Positions 43,069-51,617 of a stretch of 64,000 nt of DNA are shown here, one piece after another. The stretch is from Betaproteobacteria bacterium (GTDB taxonomy: Bacteria; Pseudomonadota; Gammaproteobacteria; Burkholderiales; Burkholderiaceae). The notes beneath the pieces are model-generated. The model saw nothing but the letters and a program-made list of their open reading frames with translations. It was not told the DNA's origin and made no database searches. The DNA is taken from positions 55,053-119,052 of the forward strand of contig RFMZ01000201.1 in the NCBI GenBank assembly GCA_009927445.1, written 5' to 3'. The translations under genes were made by a program, and so were the position numbers. The first letter of the stretch is position 1. Each line of letters opens with the position of its first letter.

Positions 43069-43598
43069 TGAACCCCCCACTTTTTTCGGCCAACAAGACT
43101 TTGAGACAGTAAAACAGCTACCGAATCACCACCCTCAAAAGCCGCATCAAAGCCAGCACTTACAACATCTTGCACACTTTCGGGGGTGTCCGCACGTAAA
43201 ACATGAATACCCATCATTTCTAATGCGGTTTGCGTAGCCTGACCCATTGGAGTTTGCCATTGATTAAACTCAGCCCACTCGCCACGCATCGTAACTAGAC
43301 AAAAAAAAGGAAATTGGCAATTGGAGATAAGAGAAAACATATTAACGCAATTACCAACCCCACTACTTTGCATTAATAAAATGGCGCGTTGCCCTCCTAG
43401 CCAAGCACCACAAACAGCCGCGACACCTTCTTCCTCTGTAGTAACTGGAATAGGAGTCATAGACTCTTCCGACCAAACTTGACGGATCAAGCTAGAGTGA
43501 CCAGCATCTGGCACATAGGCTACTTGGCGCACTCCACCCGCTTTAAAAAGATAAAACAATTCATCTTGCCAAGGCGTTAGGATAGTTGAACTGGACAT
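43065..43598 (-). CDS. TPP-dependent decarboxylase, N-terminal (pyrimidine-binding) subunit
   Basis: A 177-aa protein equal to the N-terminal half (ComD-like) of the same split enzyme. TTEEEGVAAVCGAWLGGQRAILLMQSSGVGNCVNMFSLIS includes the Glu that activates the TPP pyrimidine ring. VTMRGEWAEFNQWQTPMGQAT follows. ATG 43598 is used; GTG 43613 also fits. Its stop overlaps the start of the TPP-binding half. Split subunits are known for ComDE and for some phosphonopyruvate decarboxylases. The monooxygenase gene (43744-44982) lies 145 bases upstream on the same strand, so the two may share a pathway. Confidence 0.84.
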   Translation of the reverse strand: MSSSTILTPWQDELFYLFKAGGVRQVAYVPDAGHSSLIRQVWSEESMTPIPVTTEEEGVAAVCGAWLGGQRAILLMQSSGVGNCVNMFSLISNCQFPFFCLVTMRGEWAEFNQWQTPMGQATQTALEMMGIHVLRADTPESVQDVVSAGFDAAFEGGDSVAVLLSQSLVGRKKWGVQ

Positions 43599-43743
43599 AG
43601 GAAAATTATTCACTTTTTTAAATTGCTACATATTTTGATCTACATACTATCAAAATGACTATTGAGCCATCATTGCAAAAAGTATACTCGATTCAATCAC
43701 CAATCTTGCATGAATAGTTCTTCATGAAAAAGTATGCGCATCT

Positions 43744-44982
43744 TCACATGGTCGGACTTTTAAATTCGCCACCCAATTGAACTAAGCCAAATGGTACGAA
43801 CTGCGCATCTAAATTAAAAACTACATGGCCCGCAGATGCATGCGCATCCCGGAAGCGACGCTCAAAGTTATTCTTTTCGTAGATACCATTAGCACCAAGC
43901 AATTCATGCAGTAAATCGACCGCCTCATTCGCCATTTTCATGGCCATGGCAGTATTCCGACGATATTTCAATTTGGTTGGCGTATCAAATACGATATGAT
44001 TTTTATAAGCCATTTCTGCCTCAATGGTATTGCTCATCAACCATTGATAAGCGCAATCAATCTTGCCTTCAGCCATGCCAATTTTCATCTGTAAGGTAGG
44101 GATATCAGACATCTTCGCACCACTATAACTAGTGCTCTTCGATTTAATCCACGCCACAGTCTCCTCATACATCATCCTGGCGTTAGCAATCATAGCCCCA
44201 GCAATGCCATTACCACCAACTGAACTCGTCGGAATCTTAAACATGGGATTTTGATGAACCCGAAAACCCAAAAATTCATGACCAGGACGATGAATATTCA
44301 TCGAAATAATCCGATGTGCAGGTACAAAAATATCGGTACATTGCACTGTCCTACTGCCCGTTCCCAACATTCCCATCGTTTGCCAGTCATCGATAATCAT
44401 ATAGTCTGAGCGAGGCACAAGACAAACGCACCAGTCAACTGTTTTATCACCCTCTTTGACTAAACAAGAGAGCATATTCCATTCACAAACATCGACTCCA
44501 GACGAAAATCCCCAAGATCCGGTGAGCGTTAAGCCACCCTCAACTTGCGAAGCCTTACCCTGCATATAAGCCACTCCCGAGGCAATTAAGGCATCCGGAT
44601 TTTCACCCCAAATTTCCTCTTGCGCAGCTAGGGGCCACTGGGCTAATTGACGATTATGCGACGCTAAATTAGCAAATACCCAAGCGGTCGAGGGACACCC
44701 CAAACCTAAAATGTAAGGTATCTCCATAAATCCGCGAAAATCAACCTCCATCCCACCCCACATTTTGGGCTGTTGATACCGAAATAAACCTGTCTCATGA
44801 ATCGCATTAACTACCTGGCTAGGTAGATAAGTAGTTTTCTCAATCAGAGCCGCTTGTGAACTTAAAAAAGGTACTAGTTTTTGGGCGCGATCAACGGCCT
44901 CCTCGTAACTAACATCTTGAAAAGAACGTCGGACTGGCTGGGGCTTAAAAGAATTTTTATTCAGAGCTTTTGGAGCATTCAT
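43744..44982 (-). CDS. HsaA/HpaB-type flavin-dependent monooxygenase (acyl-CoA dehydrogenase fold)
   Basis: A 412-aa oxygenase of the two-component flavin monooxygenase group (acyl-CoA dehydrogenase fold), like HsaA, C2-type HPA hydroxylase or DszC. KLVPFLSSQAALIEK, HETGLFRYQQPKMWGGMEVDFR, ASGVAYMQGKASQVEGGLTLTGSWGFSSGVDVCEW and ANARMMYEETVAWIK are family-like. Such enzymes use reduced flavin from a separate reductase, but no HpaC/HsaB-type reductase gene is in the window. GAGGTCTT precedes the ATG at 44982. Phenol-type hydroxylation is likely. Confidence 0.86.
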   Translation of the reverse strand: MNAPKALNKNSFKPQPVRRSFQDVSYEEAVDRAQKLVPFLSSQAALIEKTTYLPSQVVNAIHETGLFRYQQPKMWGGMEVDFRGFMEIPYILGLGCPSTAWVFANLASHNRQLAQWPLAAQEEIWGENPDALIASGVAYMQGKASQVEGGLTLTGSWGFSSGVDVCEWNMLSCLVKEGDKTVDWCVCLVPRSDYMIIDDWQTMGMLGTGSRTVQCTDIFVPAHRIISMNIHRPGHEFLGFRVHQNPMFKIPTSSVGGNGIAGAMIANARMMYEETVAWIKSKSTSYSGAKMSDIPTLQMKIGMAEGKIDCAYQWLMSNTIEAEMAYKNHIVFDTPTKLKYRRNTAMAMKMANEAVDLLHELLGANGIYEKNNFERRFRDAHASAGHVVFNLDAQFVPFGLVQLGGEFKSPTM

Positions 44983-45048
44983 AAGACCTCATGCTAATGA
45001 TTAAGTATTGCATTGAAAGATAAGAATCATAGTATTTGCTAGTGAATC

Positions 45049-45064
45049 AATTGTCAATACAATT
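45049..45064. promoter_or_regulatory. Inverted repeat between monooxygenase and VOC gene
   Basis: AATTGT and ACAATT are exact reverse complements with CAAT between them. The core is GT-N4-AC, in keeping with GntR-family operators, and the GntR gene is 650 bases away. It lies in the 258-base divergent region, 66 bases upstream of the monooxygenase start. The link to that regulator is inferred. Confidence 0.45.
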
Positions 45065-45240
45065 CAAACAAGCTAGGGATTACCCTACCCCATAATTCAA
45101 AGTGTTATAACTGATTGATATTAATAAATAATATTAAATTGAATAGAAATGAAGTCAATCTATTGCTCAATTAGAAATAATGATTTAGTCTTTACAAATA
45201 CATTGCATCATAAAAAAAACTTTCTTTTAAAGGAGACCAT

Positions 45241-45678
45241 ATGCCGATCAAAGGTTTTGCACACATTAATGTAAGTACCAAAGATCTTGAAACATCTAGG
45301 CGTTTTTATTCTCAAGTTTTAGGCCTAGAAGATGGTCCTCGCCCACCTTTTGGCAGAGCTGGTGCATGGATGTATCTTGGCGATCAACCAATCGTCCACA
45401 TCTCAACCGCACGTAGCCCAGAACCTAATCCAGCAAAAACAGATGCCTTTGACCACTTTGCACTCTGGACACAAGATATTAATCACTATCGTCAAGTCCT
45501 AAAGGAGCATTCAATCAAGAATGTTGAATTTGGAGTTCCTGATAATGATCAATATCAAATCTTTTTTAAAGATCCCGATGGTATGGAAATCGAGTTAATC
45601 TTTAGAGGTGAAGAAGCGCGCTTAGCCAGTCAGGCAGATGGCGCCAAAACAGATGCTAGCTTTGGAAGAAATTTATAA
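45241..45678 (+). CDS. VOC family protein
   Basis: A 145-aa vicinal-oxygen-chelate protein. GFAHINVSTKDLETSRRFYSQVLGLEDG is the first module strand, FDHFALWTQDINHYRQVLKEHSIKN the second, and KDPDGMEIELIF gives the C-terminal Glu ligand. The clear AAAGGAGACC site precedes the ATG. It lies upstream of GntR and Bug genes in the same direction and divergent from the monooxygenase. It could be a lyase or isomerase step in the same route. Confidence 0.84.
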   Translation: MPIKGFAHINVSTKDLETSRRFYSQVLGLEDGPRPPFGRAGAWMYLGDQPIVHISTARSPEPNPAKTDAFDHFALWTQDINHYRQVLKEHSIKNVEFGVPDNDQYQIFFKDPDGMEIELIFRGEEARLASQADGAKTDASFGRNL

Positions 45679-45717
45679 GCTTGGACCTTCCACACCAATT
45701 ATTCGATTACAAACTTT

Positions 45718-46470
45718 ATGAAAAGTCCCCCGTTACATCTACAAATATCACAAAAAATTCGACTAGATATTCAAGAGGGGAGATACCACCTCGGAGCACG
45801 CCTACCAACCGAAGAGGAGCTCTGTAAGCAGTTTAAGGCAAGTCGACCAACCCTTCGGCAAGCACTTACTACCATAGCAAATGAGGGGCTCATTATGCGT
45901 CGGCCACGAACTGGTTCGACCGTATTAGCTAGCCAACCACAAATTGTTCTTTCTCATTCGGTGAATTCAGTCAACGAACTGTTAGATTATCCCGGAGTGA
46001 TGGTCAGAAAAATTCTGGCTATGTCCTATATCAAAACTGATACCACTCTCGCGAATACGATTCATTGTCCGGTTAATATGGAGTGGTTTCGCATTGTCTC
46101 ACTGCGTTTTCAAAATAACTCCAATATCCCGCTTTGCCTAACCAACTATTACATCTTGCCCAAATATGCTGGTGTTATTAAACATAAAAAACATTTAACT
46201 ATCCCAATCAGTGAACAAATTGTCGAAATGTTTGATGAAGTCATCCAACGGGCCAAAGTAGAAATTTACTCCCAAAAAGTCCCCCCCGAATACATTGATG
46301 AGCTGCGTGTAGATAAACAAACCTCCGCCCTGGTAGTCATGCGCTCTTATCTTGGTAAAGATCAACAAACTTTTCAAATTACAACAAGTCATCATCCAGA
46401 CGATCGCTATCGATATAGTTTTGAACTGATCAGAGAGCAAAGATCGATGTCGCAAACTATTAGAAAATAA
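45718..46470 (+). CDS. GntR family transcriptional regulator (HutC/UTRA type)
   Basis: A 250-aa regulator. The winged-helix segment PLHLQISQKIRLDIQEGRY, LPTEEELCKQFKASRPTLRQALTTIANEGLIMRRPRTGSTV is at residues 4-62, and the UTRA effector domain fills about 90-240 (VNSVNELLDYPG, the MEWFRIVSLRFQ area, PLCLTNYYILP). It is 40 bases after the VOC gene and 16 before the Bug gene. UTRA proteins bind small carboxylates or sugar phosphates. A likely operator with GT-N4-AC is at 45049-45064. Confidence 0.9.
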   Translation: MKSPPLHLQISQKIRLDIQEGRYHLGARLPTEEELCKQFKASRPTLRQALTTIANEGLIMRRPRTGSTVLASQPQIVLSHSVNSVNELLDYPGVMVRKILAMSYIKTDTTLANTIHCPVNMEWFRIVSLRFQNNSNIPLCLTNYYILPKYAGVIKHKKHLTIPISEQIVEMFDEVIQRAKVEIYSQKVPPEYIDELRVDKQTSALVVMRSYLGKDQQTFQITTSHHPDDRYRYSFELIREQRSMSQTIRK

Positions 46471-46486
46471 ACTCAAGGAGACTTTC

Positions 46487-47464
46487 ATGAAATCCACTAT
46501 CAATAATCATCTAGTCATTATTTTTTCATGCCTATTTTTCACCCCATTAAGCCTTGCTCAAGAAACTTTTCCCACAAAACCAATCACCATTGTCAATCCA
46601 AATCCGCCTGGCGGCTTTGTCGATAATGTCGGTCGAAATCTATCGATCGTGTTACAAAAAATACTCAAGCAACCTGTCTTAATTGTCAACAAACCCGGCG
46701 CTAATGGCGCTATTGGTCATGCTTTTGTGGCGAACACGAGTGCAGATGGATACACACTCCTGCTCACTTCGCCGTCTTTAATTACCCAGCCCGCAATTGA
46801 TGCCCTCTACAATAAAAATTCGAGCTATACACTCAACAAATTAATTCCAGTCGCACAAATCACCTCCGATCCAGCAATTATTTCAGTTCATCCAGAAACA
46901 CAAATCAAAACGATCCAAGATCTCATCAAGCGTGCTGCTCCTCAGGGCAACATCGCTATTTCATCATCCGGAACGTATGGGGCAACCCACCTACCCATGG
47001 CGATGATTGAACATGCTACTGGCGTCAAATTTAAACATATTCCAACGAGTGGTGGCGCACCTGCAATGAACCTTGCCCTTGGCGGTCATGTCAATGCTGT
47101 AGCCTCTGCACCAAGTGTGGCTTTCCCACAAACGCAAGCGAATAAACTGATCCCAATTGCTCAAACTGGAACTAAACGGCTACCGCCTTTTTTAGAAATA
47201 CCAACTCTCAAAGAGTCAAATATCTCCGTCGAGTATGCTCTGTGGACTTCACTATTTGCACCTGTAGGAACCCCAGCGCCCATCTTAAAAGTAATCACGC
47301 AAGCAATGCGGGAGGCAACTCAAGATGAACAATTTAAAGTGGCGCTAGTCAAAAGCAATTCCACTTTAGACTACCTCGATGGTGAAGATTTTAATCAGTT
47401 TTGGAAAACAGAAATCAAAAAACTACAAGATACAGTCCGCCAAATTGGTAAAGTCGAGGAATAA
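46487..47464 (+). CDS. Bug-family periplasmic receptor (7 of 8), GntR operon
   Basis: A 325-aa Bug receptor. A signal peptide (KSTINNHLVIIFSCLFFTPL, cut after LAQE) precedes FPTKPITIVNPNPPGGFVDNVGR. LIVNKPGANGAIGHAFVANTSADGYTLL and FKHIPTSGGAPAMNLALGGHVNAV are present; the usual HIPYKG is HIPTSG, a clear change in the ligand-side segment. It lies 16 bases after the GntR gene with an AAGGAG site and is followed by a terminator. It is probably regulated by that GntR protein. Confidence 0.9.
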   Translation: MKSTINNHLVIIFSCLFFTPLSLAQETFPTKPITIVNPNPPGGFVDNVGRNLSIVLQKILKQPVLIVNKPGANGAIGHAFVANTSADGYTLLLTSPSLITQPAIDALYNKNSSYTLNKLIPVAQITSDPAIISVHPETQIKTIQDLIKRAAPQGNIAISSSGTYGATHLPMAMIEHATGVKFKHIPTSGGAPAMNLALGGHVNAVASAPSVAFPQTQANKLIPIAQTGTKRLPPFLEIPTLKESNISVEYALWTSLFAPVGTPAPILKVITQAMREATQDEQFKVALVKSNSTLDYLDGEDFNQFWKTEIKKLQDTVRQIGKVEE

Positions 47465-47509
47465 AAAAAGCTCTCATTGATGGGTCTGTTCATTAGTGAG
47501 AGCTTTTTT
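47464..47509. terminator. Bidirectional intrinsic terminator between Bug and dehydrogenase genes
   Basis: AAAAAAGCTCTCA (47464-47476) and TGAGAGCTTTTTT (47497-47509) are exact reverse complements with a 20-base loop. It closes the GntR/Bug operon and serves the convergent dehydrogenase from the other side. Confidence 0.8.
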
Positions 47510-47525
47510 ACTACAACTTCAAAAA

Positions 47526-48302
47526 CTATACAGGGGCAAACATTTGTCCACCATCGACATTAATTACTGAACCACTTAAATAACCACACAACACAGAGGA
47601 ACAGAATGTCGTCAAATGCGCAATCTCATCAGGCTCAGTCATCCGTCCAAATGGTAATTTTTGCGTTAACTCAGTCCACCGGGCTTCATCACCTAATTTA
47701 TTCTTAGCATTTGCTTTCATCATATTCTCCATCCGATCACTTCGAGTCGGAGAAGGATTAATGCCAAAAACACGCACGCCATGTTTGTGACTTGTGGCCC
47801 CAACAGCTTGCGTAAATGCCATTAAAGCAGCATTAGCAGTTACTCCACAAACATATTCTGCGCGTGGCGCTGCACCTGCCATACCAATAATATTTCCAAT
47901 CACTCCTGAACCTTGCTTTTCCATTGCCGCAAGATAAAGGCGCGTCAAATTAATATAACCAAATAACTTCAATTCCCATGCGGCGCGCCAACGCGTTTCA
48001 TCAATATCAGCTAAAACCCCACCTGGAATAGCGCCAGCATTATTAATTAATATGTCGACATTTCCAACCTGAGCAAAAAGAGCCTCTGCCGATTTTGGCG
48101 CACCTAAATCTAGTTCAACCGTCTGACAACTGACGGCATACTTCGATTCAATCAATGCCTTACCATTTTTTAAATTTCCCGCATCACGAGAGGTAATAAT
48201 TGGCAAGGCCCCTTCAGCTGCAAACGCCGCAGCAATTGCCAAACCAATACCCTTAGAACCGCCAGTTACTAATACTTTTTTACCTTTTAATTGCAAATCC
48301 AT
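47526..48302 (-). CDS. Short-chain dehydrogenase/reductase, YxxxK lysine absent
   Basis: A 258-aa SDR-fold NAD(P) enzyme. TGGSKGIG is at 13-20 and ILINNAGAIPGG in the middle. The catalytic Tyr is in RAEYVCGVTANAALMAFTQA, where the usual Lys four residues on is not seen and Asn takes a nearby place. SDR members with GNAAL/ANAAL instead of SKAAL are known, so it may still be active in a modified way or on an unusual substrate. ATG 48302 with GAAAGGAATTAAA was preferred to a further-upstream start. A 19-base palindrome lies 72 bases upstream. Confidence 0.82.
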   Translation of the reverse strand: MDLQLKGKKVLVTGGSKGIGLAIAAAFAAEGALPIITSRDAGNLKNGKALIESKYAVSCQTVELDLGAPKSAEALFAQVGNVDILINNAGAIPGGVLADIDETRWRAAWELKLFGYINLTRLYLAAMEKQGSGVIGNIIGMAGAAPRAEYVCGVTANAALMAFTQAVGATSHKHGVRVFGINPSPTRSDRMENMMKANAKNKLGDEARWTELTQKLPFGRMTEPDEIAHLTTFCSSVLCGYLSGSVINVDGGQMFAPV

Positions 48303-48373
48303 TTTAATTCCTTTCAAAAACTTCTTTTATAAAAATTTATTCTAGTTTAAATAAATATACCACTTTAAATATC

Positions 48374-48392
48374 CACCAATGAATCATTGGTG
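48374..48392. promoter_or_regulatory. Perfect 19-base palindrome upstream of dehydrogenase gene
   Basis: CACCAATGA, one central A, then TCATTGGTG are exact reverse complements. It lies in the short gap between the alpha/beta hydrolase (48446) and the dehydrogenase start (48302). There is no T-tract. A TetR/GntR-type operator is the natural reading; the regulator is unknown. Confidence 0.55.
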
Positions 48393-48445
48393 ATAAAGCT
48401 TGCTATGCTGTTTTAATTTCGGTCTCCTCCTGACTAAAATACAAA

Positions 48446-49327
48446 TTACTTAAAGCCTAAAATGCCAGTCGCTAAGGAGCGACTATCTCGCAAAGACCAA
48501 CGGCCAGCCAGAATCGTAAAGTAAAAGTCACTTAGATTTTTATTAAACAAGTCTGGATCTTCAATATTATTTGTATGCCCAGCTTTTGGAAAAATCACTA
48601 GCGAAGCACTTGGGATGTTTCGCTTCATCAAAATTGCCGGCTCTAAACAGGGGTCATCTTCATCCCCAGTAATAATTAAGGTGGGCGCTGTAATGGTGCG
48701 CATACCATCAATCAGTTCCCATAGCGATGGACGCATCTTCTGAACACCTCTTAAGGTATTAGCCGAGCCAATGGCAGGGTGTCCTTCCATTTGCGTAGCA
48801 AATTCAGCAAAACCACGTGGATCTTTATTTTGAAATTGCACACGTGTTGGGCCAATTGTGTACTTCTTGGCACCCTCAACACTACCCAAATCCTCAAACA
48901 TTTTGGCAGCTGCTTCAACCTCAGCATGAAAGCCTTCTTTTTTCTCCGGTTGAGCGCCATAACCGCAACCAGCCACTACTAGAGATAAAACGCGCGACGC
49001 TTGATAAATTCCCATGTGTAGCGCTGCAAATCCGCCCATCGATAATCCAACAATGTGCGCTTTTTCAATCTGTAAATGGTCCATGACCGCTACGATATCT
49101 TGCATCGCTCGCTTTTGCGAGTATGACTTGACATCCGTTGGTACATCGGAGGGCAGATATCCTCTTGCTGAATAGGTAATACAGCGAAAATATCTGGAGA
49201 AATACCGCATTTGCGGCTCCCAGCTCCGGTAATCAGCAGCAAATTCATGAACAAATATCAGCGGTTGACCAGATCCTGCCTCTTCATAGTACAAATTAAT
49301 GCCATCATCAGTTTTTGCGAATGCCAT
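48446..49327 (-). CDS. Alpha/beta hydrolase
   Basis: A 293-aa alpha/beta hydrolase of the ring-cleavage/lactonase-like type. S96 in GLSMGG is the nucleophile, the acid is in TGDEDDPCLE and the base His in KAGHTNNIEDP. The oxyanion text is VHEFAADYRSW (HEF instead of HGF). AGAGGAG precedes ATG 49327. It is third in the operon epimerase > CoA-transferase > this gene, 10 bases after the transferase stop. It may hydrolyse an ester, lactone or CoA thioester. Confidence 0.87.
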   Translation of the reverse strand: MAFAKTDDGINLYYEEAGSGQPLIFVHEFAADYRSWEPQMRYFSRYFRCITYSARGYLPSDVPTDVKSYSQKRAMQDIVAVMDHLQIEKAHIVGLSMGGFAALHMGIYQASRVLSLVVAGCGYGAQPEKKEGFHAEVEAAAKMFEDLGSVEGAKKYTIGPTRVQFQNKDPRGFAEFATQMEGHPAIGSANTLRGVQKMRPSLWELIDGMRTITAPTLIITGDEDDPCLEPAILMKRNIPSASLVIFPKAGHTNNIEDPDLFNKNLSDFYFTILAGRWSLRDSRSLATGILGFK

Positions 49328-49337
49328 ACAATCTCCT

Positions 49338-50510
49338 CTAAATCACTTCTTGTTTTTTAAATTCTAAAATTTCTTCTTCTGTGTAATATAACTCTTTTAA
49401 GATTTCATCCGAATGCTCACCTAGATCCGGAGTTTGAGAGGTGATCTTAGCCGGCGTTCGAGATAACTTGACCGCTTGATTCACTAACTTGAGTGGCGGT
49501 TTACTCGGGTGGGAAACTTCCACAGACATTGCTTGTGAGATCACCTGCGGATCGTTAAATACCTCAGCCATATCATAAATCGGACCCGTAGGCACGCCCA
49601 CTGCATTTAACCTCTCGACCCAATACGCCTTTGGCTTTGCTTTAAAAATGGGTATTAAAGTTTGGCTAAGCTCACTGCGGTGCTTAACACGTAATGATTC
49701 AGAATTAAAGCGGAGATCGTCTTTTAAATGCGGGTGTTCAATCACATCACATAAACTGAGCCACATGGCCTCGCCAGTTGCAGCAACATTCATATAACCA
49801 TCACTACTTTGATAACAAGATGTGGGCATACTCGTTGGATGATCATTACCTACTTGCTGCGCAACATCACCTTCCATTAAATATCTAGCCGCCTGAAAAT
49901 CCATCATAGCAACCCCGGCTTGGACTAAGGAACTCTGGACCCACTGCCCTTGGCCAGAAACTTCTCTTTCAAGTAAAGCCGTTAAAGCGCCACAGGCAGC
50001 TATATATCCAGCAGTAATATCAGTAATCGCAACACCAGCGCGCATCGGACCTCCGCCCGGAGCACCAGTCACCGACATAATACCGCTCATACCTTGCGCA
50101 ATTTGATCAAACATCGGCCTTTTTAAGTAAGGACCATCCTGACCAAAACCAGAAATTGAAACTAAGATAATTCTGGGATTAACATTCTTTAAGGTCTCAT
50201 AGTCTATCGCTAAACGTAATTTAACATCCGGCCGAAAGTTTTCTACAACCACATCCGCAGTTTTAACTAAACGATAAAAAATATCACGGCCAACTGGATT
50301 TTTTAAATCCAAGGTCATGGATCGCTTGTTCCGATGTAAGTTTTGCATATCAGGTCCTGACCGCGTACCGCTAAACTGACTAGTACCCGTCTTTGCTGAC
50401 ATTTCAATTTTTATCACGTCAGCACCAAAATCAGAAAATTGTTTCACACAAGTTGGGCCAGCTCTGGCGCGGGTTAAATCTAAAACTTTAAATTTTTTAA
50501 GTGCTGTCAT
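49338..50510 (-). CDS. Class III CoA-transferase (CaiB/BaiF family)
   Basis: A 390-aa type III CoA-transferase. VLDLTRARAGPTCVKQFSDFGADVIKIE is the start block, VSISGFGQDGPYLKRPMFDQIAQGMSGIMSVTGAPGG the middle, and a candidate catalytic Asp is in RAGVAITDITAGYIAA. The ATG at 50510 is 2 bases after the upstream gene's stop, which gives tight coupling. It is a paralogue of the enzyme at 30938. With the epimerase and hydrolase it forms an operon divergent from the LivKHMGF importer, so it may act on what that importer brings in (inference). Confidence 0.91.
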   Translation of the reverse strand: MTALKKFKVLDLTRARAGPTCVKQFSDFGADVIKIEMSAKTGTSQFSGTRSGPDMQNLHRNKRSMTLDLKNPVGRDIFYRLVKTADVVVENFRPDVKLRLAIDYETLKNVNPRIILVSISGFGQDGPYLKRPMFDQIAQGMSGIMSVTGAPGGGPMRAGVAITDITAGYIAACGALTALLEREVSGQGQWVQSSLVQAGVAMMDFQAARYLMEGDVAQQVGNDHPTSMPTSCYQSSDGYMNVAATGEAMWLSLCDVIEHPHLKDDLRFNSESLRVKHRSELSQTLIPIFKAKPKAYWVERLNAVGVPTGPIYDMAEVFNDPQVISQAMSVEVSHPSKPPLKLVNQAVKLSRTPAKITSQTPDLGEHSDEILKELYYTEEEILEFKKQEVI

Positions 50511-50512
50511 GT

Positions 50513-51496
50513 TCAAGTCAAATGGTTAAGTTGTTGTTGATGAAGAATAAAGTCGTCAAATGCTATTTTTCCATGAAACTGGGGCTGATAATCAAAATCT
50601 TTTTTGATTCGTGCAATACGCATCGGCGAGCGAGGTAATGGTCCATTTTGACCAATCGTACACGACTCGAGTTGACTTGTGATTTCATAACTAAATAAAG
50701 GAAATAATTGTTTTAGCCATACAAGCCAATCAGATAAAGACCAAGTTAGCCCACTCGCTAAATGATAAAGCGCCTGTGAAGAACTGCCCCTAACAAGGAT
50801 CTGCGTTAAGCCAACTGCCACATCCCGGCTATACACATAATCTGTACCAACAGCGTCATGGACAACAAGATGTTCACCATTCTTCGCGGCCCAGTAAGTT
50901 TGAAGTGGCAAACTCAGAGTGTCTCGGTGTCCGGTATCATATTCCCAAGGTCCATAAACCAAACCCAATCGCACCGTAGTAACGTTCAGGCCTCTGGTTT
51001 GGCGATATCGAATGGCGGCTCTTTCGGCAGCCAATTTACTAATGCCATAGATAGTTACAGGCAACACCGGGCTTGATAATTCATCAATTTGAGGATCATG
51101 CGTTCCTAAGTGACCAAATATAGAACCTGAACTTAACTGAATTACTTGCTCAATAGAATGCTGTAAAGCCGTCTCAAAAACCGCTAATGAACCCATCAAG
51201 TTAACAGCCATTATTTCCTCTGTATGGTCTTTCTCACGCAATTGATCTGCAGTTATAGCCGCCGCATTAACAATCTTTGTAATGCCATAATGTCGACAGA
51301 TATGATTTAAATCAGTAACTTGGCTCACACTGCCTGAGCAAAAATCGTAATTTACGCCGAGCGCCTCAAGAAGGTTTTGCTGTGCAATTGGCATGGCTTT
51401 GGGTGCCATTAATATCACCTTTTCACCAATTGCTGAAAGATCCTGGACGAGGTTTAGACCAACAAAACCAGTACCACCGGTAATTAATATTGCCAT
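50513..51496 (-). CDS. NAD-dependent epimerase/dehydratase family protein
   Basis: A 327-aa extended SDR protein. ILITGGTGFVGLNLV is the NAD site (GxxGxxG), and the YGISKLAAERAA text has the YxxxK pair. GSIFGHLG is a likely Ser region. It resembles UDP-sugar epimerases and dihydroflavonol-type reductases. In a CoA-ester context it may reduce or epimerise a hydroxyacid or hydroxy-CoA intermediate. ATG 51496 was chosen over a TTG three bases upstream. It is first in the minus-strand operon, 121 bases from the divergent substrate-binding protein start. Confidence 0.84.
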   Translation of the reverse strand: MAILITGGTGFVGLNLVQDLSAIGEKVILMAPKAMPIAQQNLLEALGVNYDFCSGSVSQVTDLNHICRHYGITKIVNAAAITADQLREKDHTEEIMAVNLMGSLAVFETALQHSIEQVIQLSSGSIFGHLGTHDPQIDELSSPVLPVTIYGISKLAAERAAIRYRQTRGLNVTTVRLGLVYGPWEYDTGHRDTLSLPLQTYWAAKNGEHLVVHDAVGTDYVYSRDVAVGLTQILVRGSSSQALYHLASGLTWSLSDWLVWLKQLFPLFSYEITSQLESCTIGQNGPLPRSPMRIARIKKDFDYQPQFHGKIAFDDFILHQQQLNHLT

Positions 51497-51617
51497 CAAT
51501 CGATTTACTTTTTTTAATAAAACTAGATATTACACCTACTTGAAATAATCAATGATATGCGTTAGTGTCAATATAGATACAAAGTTTTTTAAATTAAACA
51601 CTGCTCTAGGAGAAAAA

